DNA from: Blepharisma stoltei
Lineage: Eukaryota > Ciliophora > Heterotrichea > Heterotrichida > Blepharismidae
Reading direction: 5' to 3'
Length of the DNA stretch: 64,000 nt
Assembly (NCBI GenBank): GCA_914767885.1
Contig: CAJZBQ010000004.1
Coordinates: forward strand, 62,001-126,000
Numbering within the stretch: the stretch's first letter is position 1; each line of letters begins with the position of its first letter. The notes under the pieces are model-generated. The model saw nothing but the letters and a program-made list of their open reading frames with translations. It was not told the origin of the DNA and made no database searches. The translations under genes and the position numbers were made by a program. Positions 13,601 to 24,000 of the stretch are shown here, one piece after another.

Positions 13601-14595
13601 ATTACAAAAATAGCTGATAATGGCACTAAAATAACTGCTAGCATAGAAATAGCCAAGGAATTATCCATAAGGCTTCCTAAAAGAAAAATCGAAGCAATAA
13701 AGCCAATAAAATATAGCCGTATTAGTATTACAGAATTGAGAAAAATCGAAAAATAAGGCAAAAGTTCTATAGTTTCTGTAATTAAAAGAATTGCAAAAAT
13801 AATGACTAAAATTTGTAAATAAATAATATAATTTTCAGCAAGCATCACATAAACTATTGGGGAAAAAAAAGTAAAAATAGCTATATGAACGTCTATTTTT
13901 GAGTGAGCTTTTGCATTTATTTTTATTTTATTTACAGAATGCCTGATTTCTCCTGAAAATTCCACTTGAAATAATTTCAAAATAAAAGTAATTAATATTG
14001 CAAAAACAATACTTATTTGCAATGGAGAAACCATACTAAATTCTCCTAATTCACTGTGATTTTCATATTCTGATACTTTAGTTTTCGGCAGAAAACTATA
14101 CTTTAGAAAAATGGAAAATATCTGAATAGAAGGAACCAAAAAAAAATTTAATCAAATATAAATAATTCTTGAAAATATATTGAGAGCTAGCCTGGGGTAT
14201 GGATAAGAATAATAAATAATAATAACAAAAATAATTAGGACAATAAAATTACCATATGCTAGTAGCATGGACAGATAAAAACACCAGTCAAATACTCCAA
14301 GCATTGAGCAAGTGTTATCAAATTTCAAATAACCAATGATATCTCATATAATCATATTTTTGTGTCAATTTTTAACAGGGAGGTCTGGGATTCATAGCAG
14401 ACTTACAATTTGGAGGCTCCAAATAATGCTTTTAATTATTATTTTGAATTTTTGGTTTAAAGCAGAATTTTCCTCATAATTCATCAGTTGATAAAGCTCA
14501 AACACAGAATCTTTTATAGATTTTTCTTCTTTGCTTTTTCAAATTTTGTGTGTGACGATGAAACCTTCTTCAACTTCGCTTCTGAGACGAGCCAT
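7678..14595 (-). CDS. T2: PAS multi-span membrane protein with six IESs and one frameshift
   Basis: Reads from ATG 14593-14595 to TAG 7678-7680 on the reverse strand with UGA as Trp. The reading needs removal of IESs at 13404-13518, 12425-12814, 12038-12170, 9327-11068, 8817-8989 and 8319-8527, and of 15-nt introns 11309-11323 and 9176-9190. Every junction keeps frame. One extra T in the T8 run at 9273-9280 then shifts frame just before the second conserved intron, so T2 is either slightly broken or carries an assembly indel. Without that base the product would be about 1375 aa. Domains follow T1: six N-terminal spans (…GEIRHSVNK…, LMDNSLAIS), helical middle, PAS-like domain (NGTLIISNE…FGEIVYADQKAAEF), then the C-terminal span-loop-span units. 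Confidence 0.7.
8319..8527. mobile_element. TATAG fold-back element (IES) in T2
   Basis: A 209-bp element flanked by TA, with terminal inverted repeats starting TAGCAGTTG and carrying GATGGCGC. The interior is a set of CCACACGTGGAA-type palindromes. Removal with one TA gives …SIINITTLYEKC… in T2, the expected family sequence. GC content is visibly higher than in the host gene. Confidence 0.85.
8817..8989. mobile_element. Degenerate family A IES in T2
   Basis: A 173-bp insertion with TAA on both sides (8817-8819 and 8990-8992). Its ends CCATCCTTGAATGAAG and CCCCTTCTTTAGTTGAGC are decayed family A ends. Excision restores the membrane span …IVLLSLGAFVLCLCMV…. Confidence 0.8.
9530..9963 (+). pseudogene. 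Acidic open frame, possible transposase remnant
   Basis: If UGA is Trp, one frame is open from about 9530 to a TAA at 9961-9963. It encodes a strongly acidic segment rich in D, E, S and W (…DSEDSLFWDEEFWDRVEEI… and …EEDEEKVEEDDWEQELL…). No ATG is obvious at its start. It lies within germline-limited DNA. Acidic tails of this sort occur in several DDE transposases, but I see no catalytic motif, so the assignment is open. Confidence 0.35.
9871..10488 (+). CDS. KET-repeat open frame (9-bp minisatellite), coding doubtful
   Basis: From an ATG at 9871 a 205-codon frame consists mostly of Lys-Glu-Thr triplets encoded by a 9-bp unit AAAGAAACC, repeated about 40 times from 9947 to 10330. A basic tail follows (…KTWKRRKKRKQFG…). 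The unit length is a multiple of three, so openness is expected by chance once one frame lacks a stop. The frame differs from the acidic frame just upstream, although one base would join them. I regard it as a minisatellite that happens to be open. Confidence 0.3.
   Translation: MKWELILTSHSIRSLPYEIDSIEKKEAKETKEIKETKETKETKETKETKETKETKETKEAKETKETKETKETKETKETKETKETKEIKETKKTKETKEAKEAKETKGTKETKETKETKETKETKETKETKETKEAKETKETKEAKEIKGARESKEITGNDGNKEMGTNSVVKGENTNSGGKTWKRRKKRKQFGINRLFLVKKTQF
9947..10330. repeat. Minisatellite, 9-bp unit AAAGAAACC
   Basis: About 40 tandem copies with occasional C/T and A/G variants (act, gcc, atc in place of acc). Purine-rich on the + strand. It sits inside the 1.7-kb IES of T2. 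Confidence 0.9.
10828..10871. mobile_element. 44-bp family A hairpin (two ends abutting)
   Basis: CTCCCTCAGTGAGCGAAA is followed after a T-run by its inverted copy ending in GCAGGGGAG. This is only the paired-end module of family A, without the AT-rich core. Confidence 0.7.
12038..12170. mobile_element. 133-bp IES in T2 next to the PAS domain
   Basis: TTA occurs on both sides (12037-12039 and 12170-12172). Excision joins …GMDL to SKGFF…, matching the conserved SEMDLxxGFF motif of paralogues. The ends keep only a faint family A resemblance. Confidence 0.8.
12425..12814. mobile_element. Family A MITE/IES in T2, well preserved
   Basis: A 390-bp removal unit with TAA duplications (12425-12427 and 12815-12817). 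The right end shows the perfect inverted pair of the end unit around 12760-12810. The left end shows the end unit, the 'accattagaaaaatcgccat' spacer and a second copy. Excision gives …DKALKNFNGDSKE… in frame. Confidence 0.9.
13404..13518. mobile_element. 115-bp IES in T2
   Basis: TAA on both sides (13404-13406 and 13519-13521). The ends (CTTCCTCCTACTGTG and GTCCTCTTCTTTGTGAAC) look like shortened, decayed family A ends. Removal restores …ESQYTLEKSLRYALCS… of the helical region. Confidence 0.8.
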
Positions 14596-14948
14596 ATAGT
14601 CAATAAATTAATTCTAAAATAAAGAAAAATATGCATTAATTATTGAAATAATTATTATATGAAATTTAACTAGTCATAACTGATTTTATAAATTCCAAAA
14701 ATTCCAAAGTCTGGCTTTTGGACATTTTAGCAAGGCTATATTAGGGAAATTTTAATAATTAGCAGCTTGCCATATTAAGCCTTTTCGAAAAGTAATTTTT
14801 AACAGAGGAATATTTTTGTTAATTAAAATCTAAAAGAAATGACTATATTAATAAGATTTTGGAATCTAATGAAAAATTAATTCAAATTATGAAGCGTATG
14901 TTTTAGAAATAAATAATAATTTAGTTTTAATTATATTTATGCTTTATA

Positions 14949-15263
14949 CCCCTCCCCTCTGTGAACGAGCAAACCTGCCCAAAATCCGCCATCTATGACG
15001 AGCAAAACTTTTTTATTACTGTAAAAAAAAAATTTGATATATCAGCAAATATATATATAGTATAATAAAATATGTTCAAATTAAACAGCTTGTGTTTTAA
15101 AAAATAAATTTTGCAAATTAAATTATTTGCTCTCCAATTTTTGCGAATTGGAATCTTTTTAAATATTTAGAACAAAATTTTAGTATAAAACTATTTTAAA
15201 AAAAAACAAATAATCCCCTTTCATTTGAGAACCAGCGTTTTTTTGTTAGATCGTGGGGGGGAG
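14949..15263. mobile_element. Family A-like element between T2 and T3
   Basis: Left end CCCCTCCCCTCTGTGAACGA, right end …GATCGTGGGGGGGAG followed by TAA. It carries the family core ('tttgcaaattaaattatttgc'). The left flank does not show the matching TAA, so this border is approximate. It lies upstream of T2 and downstream of T3. The rest of 14596-15350 holds nothing I can name. Confidence 0.65.
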
Positions 15264-15491
15264 TAAGATTATATAACCTATTATTTCCAAAACCTTATAG
15301 TAAAATTCATGATCCAAGATTACATATAATTTTATATATGGAAATATACTTTATAAATAATTATTAGGCATAATTTGCTGTATCGAATATATTTTCTGCA
15401 AATATTTTTTCTCATTTCTGAAAAACAACAAACTGAATCCAAAATAAGCCACAAATGAGAAAGCAATAAAAATAAACAACGCTGCTTCTAT

Positions 15492-16012
15492 AATTAAAAT
15501 TAGCATTAGCATCATCTTAATAATACAAGAGCCCATGGAAATCTAAAGGACTAACAAACCGTTGTGCTCATTTATCTGCTCGCCAGTCCGGTACACGGCC
15601 TCGCAAAGGTTGCTCCTTCTGGATAAGGACTTGCACTCCAATTGGTAGTTTGATGAGTTTTACTACAATGCCTCCAGTAATTAAAGGTTGTCTACCATGG
15701 AAAATATTGACTTTTGGCAAAAATTAAAATCCGAGGGCCCAGCGCGTAACTCCTGGCTCACACTTGGAAGCAGTCCCGATTGGCGACTGGCTCTGCTAGA
15801 GATCCCTTTCAAACTCTCAACTCCATTCTTCTCTGAAGCAAAAGCTTGACATTGGAGCAAAACATAAGCGGTGACTATCCCGACATACGCTTCCCAAGCC
15901 AAGAAAAAAACTGGCCAGATGCACATTCACTACACCATCCTCCTTTCTCAGGAATACTGTACACCTATGGTATGTCAGGAGTTTAAAAAGGGGTTGGCTC
16001 ACTATATTAATA
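15492..16012 (-). mobile_element. Retroposon-like insertion in T3 with 9-bp target duplication
   Basis: TGCTTCTAT occurs on both sides (15483-15491 and 16013-16021). The body is clearly richer in G+C than the gene. On the reverse strand it starts …TATAGTGAGCCAACCCC and ends in a short AT-rich tail. Related sequence occurs at 16980-17375 (TGGTGAGTCAACC start), at 25395-25690 and at 10700. Joining the two flanks restores …VIIEAALFIF… in frame. Confidence 0.75.
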
Positions 16013-16372
16013 TGCTTCTATGATTACCATTTGATCATCAATAACGCTTTGCGAATATTTATCAATATCGTCAGTAGTAGCCTTGTCAAAAAATTCATCT
16101 ATTAGCTTAAGATTTTCTATTCAAATAATCCAAAAATCAACATTACCTTCACCATATCCTTCTATATATGCATCAAATATTCATAATCCTTGAGCTGAGT
16201 ATACTCCAAAAGCAAAAAAATCTAACCCAATTTCATTATTTTTTTCGTAAAGAAGTCTTTTAAAATTTTCTGAGGCAAAATCAGAATTTCGAATTTTCAA
16301 ATTTTTTTCTGCAATTTTTTCAATAATGTTATTTATTATAGGTGTGCTGTGAGAAAAAGGGTGTGCTAAAGG

Positions 16373-16424
16373 TATAGTGACTTCAGGTAGATGGCGCATT
16401 CCGCGCCATCTACCTGAAATCTCT
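16373..16424. mobile_element. 52-bp hairpin IES in T3
   Basis: TA-flanked near-perfect hairpin: TATAGTGACTTCAGGTAGA, then GGCGCATTCCGCGCC, then the inverted arm ending CTCTATA. It is a minimal member of the TATAG fold-back class. Removal with one TA gives …KPIIPLAHPFSHSTP… in frame. Confidence 0.85.
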
Positions 16425-16505
16425 ATAATTGGTTTCATAGCCCCATGCCATATGTTTCTCCACTCATTTGTTGGGCCCAGATACCTAAAGATGTGTATAA
16501 GACTT

Positions 16506-16741
16506 TAAGTTTAAGATAACCATTCAAGTCCTGCACTTTTGAGCCTCTGCTTGAACTACAGCTCTGAATAAAGGTAGATGGGGGATACTGACTGCCGACC
16601 TATTTATTCCCCAAGCCCCTTAGGACTCTCTGATCTACACCAAACATAGTGAAGACCTATTCTCTTCTGAGACTCAAGAAGTTGTGGACTTCTCTCAATG
16701 AATTCGGATAGGATCTGAGTCCTACCTAAATGGCATTTTAT
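16506..16741 (-). mobile_element. Retroposon-like insertion in T3 with 14-bp target duplication
   Basis: Flanks 16492-16505 and 16742-16755 are the same 14-mer with one mismatch (AAGTCTTAYACACA on the reverse strand). The body starts ATAAAATGCC on that strand, the 5' signature also seen at 38163 and, as ATAAAATGGC, at 30419 and 51655. Keeping one duplicate restores …QVLYTSLGIWAQQ…. Confidence 0.75.
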
Positions 16742-16979
16742 TGTGTGTAAGACTTGCATTTGGATTAAATCTTTAATTATTTCTGGTCTTTCAGTTAAAT
16801 ATTGTGAGCATTTTTCATAAAAATAAGCTATGTTTATTAAGCTGAAAAATATAACAGCTGCAAGCATGCAAGTGTCCTTCAAGAATATTTCCAATAGCTT
16901 TTAAAAGTGCAAGGCTTCATAAAGTTCTTTTGATGAGAAAAGAGGTTTAATACTTAATCATGATTCTAGAAACTTCTTT

Positions 16980-17375
16980 GTAGGCCCGAGGGCGACTTAT
17001 CTTTATTATCGTTCTAACGCCGCTTTCTAGTCCTAACATGGCCTCTTACTGCGTCGTTCCTCATAGACGAGCGCTTGCACTTATTCAGATACAAGGGCCG
17101 TGCACTTCAAAAAAATTCGAGAATTCGAATTTATCTGCCGGCTAAAATGGAAACTCGGCATTGCTTTAGAAAATTTTCCAATTGGCTAGGAGGTGTTGGC
17201 GGGACTTCCTTTTCCAACTCTGAGCAGTGATAAAACTTTCATCTGGAGCAAGCATGCTGTTCTCAATCTCAATATTGTATTCCGCCGGATGCGCAGTCGG
17301 AGCTCTGTCCCTTCCAAAGCATCCCTATCTACAGGTGTTCAGAGAGATGGTTGACTCACCATTTTAATCTATATG
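16980..17375 (-). mobile_element. Retroposon-like insertion in T3
   Basis: GC-rich block between two T3 coding segments. On the reverse strand it begins TTAAAATGGTGAGTCAACC, like the 15492-16012 element, and ends after '…cgggcctacaaag'. A target duplication around ATCATxxGATTA is possible but imperfect, so the borders are approximate. Confidence 0.55.
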
Positions 17376-17870
17376 ATAAGAATAGAGGGACTCCTGCTGA
17401 AGGTGTATTTCTTTTAGCCTTTTTAAAAGTGCTTGTTTAAGCTCAGAGCTATTGCCAAAAGCTTTTTTTCTAATGCTCCCTCAAAGAGTATTTTCTATCT
17501 TAAAAATCGAATAATAAAAAGGAAGCGCTATAAAAATGCAAACAATAAGCGCAGCAAGACCTAGTATTAAAAGCAGAGCCATTTTGGATTTAAACTCAGC
17601 CATCATTGATTTTTGGCATTCTATAATGCTAATTAACGATTGATTACAGTAGTCAAGTGCTACTCCCCATCCATTCAAAATAAAAAATCTGAACAAATTT
17701 CATGGCATTTCTGACGGATTTTCGATTTTTCTTTTAAATTCATTTCCCTATATAATTTATACAGAATTGATAAACATTAGAATAGCAGATAATAAATTTT
17801 CTTTCTTTCTTATAGTTGAATCTTCTGTGCTCCATAATAAAATATTTTCGTCTCCTAAAATACTTTGGCC

Positions 17871-18172
17871 TGGTATTTTTTCTGGCATTTTTTAGTGTAT
17901 ATTTTTTATTTATTATGAGTAAAGTAGCCTATTTTTAGGCTATTTGTTTTTGGTATATTTTTAGACTTGATTTTAATTTTCTTATCCCAATTGCTTTGAG
18001 CTAATATTTATTGTTTAGAAGTAATTTTAAAAAATAGGCAAAAACAATGGTCGAAAAATTAGTCTAAAAAATAGTTCAAATAAATGGTCAAAAAATAGTT
18101 CAAAAATTACAAAACAAATAACAAAAAATAGTCCAAAAAATTATTTATTGTCTAAACATCTTAAAATGAACC
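17871..18172. mobile_element. 302-bp insertion in T3 with 9-bp duplication lacking TA
   Basis: ACTTTGGCC flanks both sides (17862-17870 and 18173-18181). The interior is very AT-rich and dominated by a degenerate 'AAAAAATAGTTCAAA' phrase that recurs several times. Ends show only weak inversion (TGGTATTTT / AAAATGAACC). Deleting one duplicate plus the insert restores …CSGQSILGDEN…. A 9-bp duplication suggests a Mutator-type insertion, but no other evidence supports that. Confidence 0.65.
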
Positions 18173-18545
18173 ACTTTGGCCAGAGCAAGTGCTTCAGCTT
18201 TGGTAGCTAGATATTATGTTTGCATAAATCTGTTCTAAATCTGACAAGGCCTTTGCAAACTTTTCATTTGAAGCTTTTACTTCTTTATCGCCATTTTCAA
18301 TGTGAAGATATGGCAGCATTATCTGAACTTGTGCATAAATAGCAAGTCTTTGGAAATTTTCCCCAGCTCTTCCTATATTTATCGGAAGATTCATGTCACT
18401 TATAAATTTAATGCTAGCAAAAGCATAGGCTAAAACAGCAATATTTACAGCTAAAACAATTATAATCTGAATAACAATTACAGACAAAGCAAAAGCGAGA
18501 TTTAAAATATTGATGGATCTGGCTGATGAATTTACCATATTGAGA

Positions 18546-18718
18546 TATAGAAACTTCCTTGGAGTGGCGCTGTAAGCGCAGGCCACTCCATGCGGAATTC
18601 ATGGGTTGGTCGAACCAACGCACAGTTTTGGTTCGACCAACTCCTATGTTGTTAAACCAACACAGGAATTCCGCATGGAGTGGCCTGCGCTTGCAGCGCC
18701 ACTCCAAGAAAAGAAGTA
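18546..18718. mobile_element. TATAG fold-back element (IES) in T3
   Basis: 173 bp, TA-flanked. Arms contain TTGGAGTGGCGC, then GGCCACTCCATGCGGAATTC, then a central TTGGTTCGACCAAC module. Removal joins …HK to YLNMVNSSARSI… just upstream of the first conserved intron. Confidence 0.85.
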
Positions 18719-18795
18719 TACTTGTGCATGGCTGAATTTTGGAATTTTCATCATCATGATTATTTGATGTGTCCTTTTCTGTCTCTTCTTCATGA

Positions 18796-19027
18796 CTCTC
18801 CCTTCTTTAAAATGACAAAATATTGATAAAATTTCATTTCATTTTTAATTAAAATAAAAAATAATTTCTATTCAGTTTAATGCTAAAAAATTATCTAGCA
18901 TTTTAAATTGGAATGCAAGTTCAATATTTTATTTAAACGGTCTGAATATAAATCTTACAGTTTTTTTATTAAAAAATATTCAACCCACATTTAAATTGGA
19001 AAATTTTCTGGTCTAATTAGGTAAGAG
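18796..19027. mobile_element. Degenerate family B element in T3 linker
   Basis: Left end CTCTCCCTTCTTTAAAATGAC and an inner 'cacatttaaattgg' match family B. Flanks are TGA (18793-18795) and TCA (19028-19030), i.e. T-N-A with a differing middle base. Excision opens the acidic linker …FFT-x-EEETEKDTSNNHDDEN…. Confidence 0.65.
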
Positions 19028-19715
19028 TCAGTAAAAAAATTCATTTTTGAGTCATAGTATTCTCCTTGGTTTTCTCTATTAAAAGAGCTGGCAGTCCGAA
19101 AAGTGTCACATTCTGAAATTTTCATAGATAATCTATTTTTCGTAACTTATAAATATTTTTCATCATTTTGAGCAGCTTCATTAAAATTCTCCCATTTACG
19201 AATTTCTTCACTATCATGTATTAGCGATACATATGAGATTTTTATATGATAAATTTCATAATATGACAATGTCAATAAAAATTCACCAGAATTTTGTTTT
19301 ATATGATACGGCACAAATGGCTTTAAATCAAAATATTCTGAGTTTAAAAATAATGTTTTTAGTTTAAATCCTATCAAATCAGGTTTTCCTGCAAGCTTAG
19401 AGAAATTAGGTGAGTGGCTGACGATTTCTCCATCATCAGAAATCAAGGCAATTTGATTGGCATTCTCTTTTGGCTTTAAAATAATTATAGCGACGAGTAA
19501 GCTATTTATTGAAGTCACCCATAGCTTTCCAGTAAACTCTAATAAGCTATTATGGATACTTAAAAAGAAACCTTCGCTTAAATCCATCTCTGAAACTGAG
19601 CTGAACTGAATAAATTGTCTGGCTGCTTCTTTAATCCTCTCTCTATAGTAAGAATCAATAAAATCAAAAAAATTGCTAGTAAATAATCCTATTTTTAGGA
19701 AGTCTAAATATCTCA

Positions 19716-20026
19716 CTCCCCCCCTCCGTGAGCGAACATAAAAAGTCAATTTTTTTTATATATAAATTTTATAGAATTTTTTTTTCTCGAAATTTAATAA
19801 AATCCTAATTCGCAAAAATTGGAAAGCAAATATTATTTAATCTGCGAAATTTATGTTTTAAAATGCAATTTGTTTAAAATTAAACAGAATTAACTCGAGA
19901 TTTTATTATACTAATGATCACTTATATATCAAAATTTTTTCCATAAAAAATCTTTGTTCACTCGCGTAGGGTTGACCAAAAAATAGCTATTTTTCCAATG
20001 GTTTTGTTCACTCACTGAGGAGGGAG
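19716..20026. mobile_element. Family A MITE in T3 with TCA duplication
   Basis: 311 bp with TCA on both sides (19713-19715 and 20027-20029) rather than TAA or TTA. Ends are good family A (CCCCCCCTCCGTGAGCGAAC; TTGTTCACTCACTGAGG). Keeping one TCA restores …QRLSEIFRLP… of the PAS region. Confidence 0.85.
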
Positions 20027-20698
20027 TCAGATAATCTTTGGTTACAATGGATAATTTCTCCAAAATTATTTTTTTCATTTGATATTATTAAAATTCCATT
20101 GAGATGATGGGAAAAGCTGAAAATAGTCGAATTATTTTGGGTATTTGATATGGATTTTTCAAGCACTTTTAACTTTACTTCAATTTGTCTCGATTTTTCG
20201 ATATCATAAATAATCTGTTTATAATATGATGCTAAAAGAACCAAGGATTCTTTTGAATTAGGAAATTTTATGCATATTTGGCTATATTTCGTATTTAAAT
20301 TAGAAATACTTTTGTTTATGGAATTCAAGTCTGTTTTTAGCTTTTTTAAGCTTGGTTTAGCTAGGGTAATCTCGTTTCAAAATTTAAATAAATTGATACA
20401 TAATTGTTTATCTGCTTTTTTTATTATGTGAAATTGCAAAAAATAATCTGAAAACTGAGAGCTTTGAGAAGAACAAGCATTTGAGATATTTTTCTTACAT
20501 AAATATTCTTGATAGTTTGCTTCGAGACTAAAATCAAAAATATTTTTGGTTTTATTTAGCTTAATTTTAGCTAAAGATTCATCTTGCAATGTAAATAAGC
20601 AATAATTTGCTGCTCATATCGCTTGAAGTTTGTTTCCGTCTAGCTTTTTTTCTATATAGAAATTCTCAAATATTTGGATTATTTCGTCTTTATGCTGA

Positions 20699-20951
20699 CT
20701 TCCCTAAGCATGTAAAAATAATGTTTTATTGATCACGAACGGGCTTTTTTTATGTAGAATTTTATAGAAAATTTTCTTTTAAAAAAACCTAATTAGAAAA
20801 TAAAATATTAAATTTATTTTTAAAATGCTTTTTAAATTAAACAGACTTCATTATAATAATTATCATTTATATATTAAAATTTTTTTTATGAAAAAATTTC
20901 TTGCTTGCCCACGGAGGGTGTATTTTCCTGAAAATATAGCCACAAGAGGAG
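20699..20951. mobile_element. Decayed family A element in T3
   Basis: Flanked by TGA (20696-20698) and TTA (20952-20954). The left end CTTCCCTAAGCATGTAAAAA aligns with the family A end and spacer. Excision gives …SNDTQHKDEIIQIF…. Confidence 0.65.
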
Positions 20952-20992
20952 TTAGTATCATTTGAGCACAATGCATGTCTGACTCCCCCCCC

Positions 20993-21420
20993 CTTTAAAT
21001 TGAAACAAAAAATTTTGTTTCAATTTAAAGGGGGGTTAAGAAAAATTTTTTTATAAAAAAAATTTATATATAAAAATTTTTTCAGAGATAAAATTTTATG
21101 GTTCATTCTGTGTTTGATTTTTAATTTTAATTTCATGAAAAATTAATTCATAAATTTCTCAATCTCAAAGTGTAAACTTGCTGAAATGGTATTCTTCTAA
21201 CTCTCCCCATAACAATTGGACAAAATAGAGTTTAATTTCTAAATCTTATATGTTTGAAGCATATTAAATAGGGTACTAACGTATTTACATATAAAATAAT
21301 GATTTTTACCTATAAAATTTTCTATTATAATAAAATTTTTGTTTCAATTTAAAGGGGGGGTAATTTCCCAAAAAAGTAGGAATTTTACCTATATTTTGTT
21401 TCAATTTAAAGGGGGGGGAG
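20993..21420. mobile_element. Family B MITE in T3, well preserved
   Basis: 428 bp with TGA on both sides (20990-20992 and 21421-21423). It shows all four end units: an inverted pair at the left, and two direct copies separated by a 'ttcccaaaaaagtaggaa' spacer at the right. Removal restores …LEKSIRHALCSND…. Confidence 0.9.
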
Positions 21421-21961
21421 TGATGCTTTTTTCTAATTCATATTGAGAATTTATTCCCAATAAAATTTTCAGTATATAGTTGCTTACTTTTCTTTGAAAT
21501 TTAAGTGAAAATTGAATAATAAAAATTGCTAATAGCGGCCCTAAAATAAATGCTAGTAAAGAAATAGCCAATGAATTATCCATAAGACGCCCTAAAAGAA
21601 AAATAAAGGAAGCTAAAGCAATAAAAAACAGTCTAAGAATTATAACTATATTGCAAAAAATGAATAATAAGGCAAAAGCGTTAAGACTTCTTTTATTAAA
21701 GTGGCTGGGAAAATAAATGCTAAAATGTGCAAATACAATATGTGATTTTCAGCTAGGATTGCATAAGCAATTGGAAAAGAAAAGCTAAATAGTAATAGAT
21801 GAGCGTCAATCTTTGAATGTGCCTTTGCTTTTAATGTCTTTTTGCTTGCAGAATGTCTAATTTCGGCTAAGAATTCAATATAAAGTAGCATCATTGCAAA
21901 TGAAATTATTATTGCAAGCATAATTGTGGTTTTTCAAAAATAATTTACTTCAAAATCAGAT

Positions 21962-22689
21962 TAGTTTAGATTAGATTAGAACTCAATCTACGTCTTTATG
22001 ACAGAAATTTTATATGCTTATCAATCAGAAGGCACAATTTCTTATTCCGCAGAGGTCATTGGGGACTCTGAATATGCTTCTTATATTTTTGCAACGAAAT
22101 CCTGAAATATATTTGGGATATTCCATCTTGATTTGCCATCACCATTTTTAAATTAAAACTTTATTTATAGATGGAGTTTAAATAATGCAAAATAAAGACA
22201 CCATTACAGTTTTATAATTCTAAAATTCAAACCGCCTCAGTCGAATAAGATTTTTAATATTTAAAATGCTAATTTGAAAAAATGAATTTGTCTTGTTGTC
22301 CAAAAATGTAAAGCAAAGGTTTCATTATCATTTATCAATTTTTTAATTCATATTTCCAATTAAATTGCCCCAAGGAATAGGAGTCTTAATATTTAAGATT
22401 GTAATGGTAAATCAAGATGTTGAATAGTGAAAAATATGAATCAGTGGGCGAGTCCAAAAAGGGTATAATAAAGGTACCATTATTATTTATTAATTATTTA
22501 AATTTCTAATTCCACCAAGATGCTCCAAGTTGAATTCGTTTTAATATTTTAAATAAAGATGGCAATAGCAAAGAGTTGAAAAAATGAAATTTTTGGAAGT
22601 TAATTCTTCAATATTAGTTTTCCAGCTGGGTGCTCCTTGCATATGTTGATAAGTGGCTCCAAAAGGTCTGATGGCTGTCTCTGCCATAT
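21962..22689 (-). mobile_element. Retroposon-like insertion in T3 with (TCTAA)n tail
   Basis: Flanks 21941-21961 and 22690-22711 are near-identical (about 21 bp, TAATTTA…AAAATCAGAT, three differences). On the reverse strand the insert starts AATATGGCAGAGACAGCC and ends in a tail of TCTAA repeats. Internal phrases around 22130, 22390 and 22550 recur in diverged form. One flank copy restores …RLSDFEVNYFWKTT…. Confidence 0.7.
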
Positions 22690-23379
22690 TAATTTATATT
22701 AAAAATCAGATAATCGCTTGCCGTTTTCATATTCAGAAATTTTTTTCTCTCAAAATATTTCAATAAATGGAATAATAAAAAAAGTTTTCCATAAATAAAA
22801 AATATAATAAAAAATTTTGATGACTTGAGCTGGGATTCTGTAAGAATAATAAATAAAGATAACCAATATGATCGTACTTATAAAGCTAGCATAAGTAAAT
22901 ATAAACAATAAATAAAAACATTCATCAATCATTCCTAATTCTGAGCAAATACTATCAAATTTGGAGAATCCAATAACTTCTCATATAGTATTATTATTGT
23001 TTCAATTAGCAATTGGCATATCAGGAACTCATAATAGGCTTATAGTTTGAAGGCATCATATTGTAGCCTCTATCGCTACTAAAATTTGTTGACTTACAAC
23101 AGAATTTACTTGATTGTCGTTAATATTGAAGAGCTGCCAATAAAACTCAAAAATCGAATTCTTGATTGATTTTTCTTTTTCAATTTTTCATAGCTTATGA
23201 CTTGAATTTTGAGATTTTTCGGTTTTTGCTTCAGCCATAAAATAAAATATATATGCTGGTATTTTACCTAAATATTAAGGAAAAGTATTTTCTATAAATG
23301 ATCGTGCTAATGAAATCATAACTAATAAAAATTAATTCAAAATAATGAGTTTAGATTAGATCAAAATGGGTATTTATAG

Positions 23380-23957
23380 TCCCCACTTCCTAAAGCACCG
23401 TGCATTCGGAAGGCGTTCACCTGCAGAGTTGGTTTCTTCAAGGCAACTTGAGTCCGGCGGGACCCCGGTTTCTCGGTAGAGTCATTTTCTCTCTTGGTCT
23501 TGCCAAAGCCAGATTTTACTATGAACCTCAATTTCTAACAAAAGTGCCAAAATTGCCCAACCCTGCAGCATAGGCCGGTCGCCCCAACATTTTAGACAGG
23601 AGAAACTAGCCCTGAGATATTTGTCTAGCCTGATTACCCCTTTTCTCCATATTATATCCAAGGAAAAAAACTCAATGCACTCGCGTATATTCGGAACAGG
23701 GCACAAAAGCAGCTTAGACAGGTAAGTTATCCTGCCTTTATAGTACACCCGTTCTGTGCCTGGGCGCTGGTGGCAAAAAAGATGAAAAAAACTGCTGCTC
23801 GAGCCAGGCCACTAATCAGCGGTAATAGTACTGGGTTTCTTGCTTCGAGGCTAACTCAACCCTTGGGCAACTCTTTGAACAAACAACCAGCCCGGATATG
23901 CATAAGAAGATCCGCCATAGGGGAGATGCTCGTCGCCAGCCATTTTGTGTATACCAA
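23380..23957 (-). mobile_element. Full-length retroposon copy (R1 type), intergenic
   Basis: On the reverse strand it begins ACAAAATGGCTGGCGACGAG, then carries 'tatccgggctgg', 'ccagcgcccag', 'ctaagctgcttttgtg' and CTCTACCGAGAAACCGG, all shared in the same order with 51655-52268. About 570 bp. No convincing reverse transcriptase frame, so it is non-autonomous. Confidence 0.7.
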
Positions 23958-24000
23958 AATAATGAGTGAGTTAAAATTTCTTAAGTTAAGTAAGAAATAA

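Larger units (their letters stand above)
15351..23238 (-). pseudogene. T3: decayed PAS multi-span membrane protein gene, heavily invaded
   Basis: Recognisable from ATG 23236-23238 to TAA 15351-15353, with all family segments in order and UGA at conserved Trp sites. It carries at least ten insertions: retroposon-like at 15492-16012, 16506-16741, ~16980-17375 and ~21962-22689; a 52-bp hairpin at 16373; a 302-bp element at 17871; a fold-back at 18546; family B at 18796 and 20993; family A at 19716 and 20699. Introns are 18477-18491 and 17748-17762. Beyond insertions there is an in-frame TAA after …AAQNDEKYL (19147-19149), a missing base near 16858, a frame slip near 18725 and a missing T at about 21655. 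The segment corresponding to SLFLKYNFLP is also lost near 22745. These argue for a pseudogene. Confidence 0.75.

Noticed and set aside
15681-16002. Two reverse frames of 61-81 codons in T3
   Set aside because: They fall within a retroposon-like insertion with a 9-bp target duplication and show no family similarity.
23482-24000. Frames of 76-88 codons around 23.5-24.0 kb
   Set aside because: They are contained in the intergenic R1 copy; composition is GC-rich and atypical, and they are not shared with other R1 copies.
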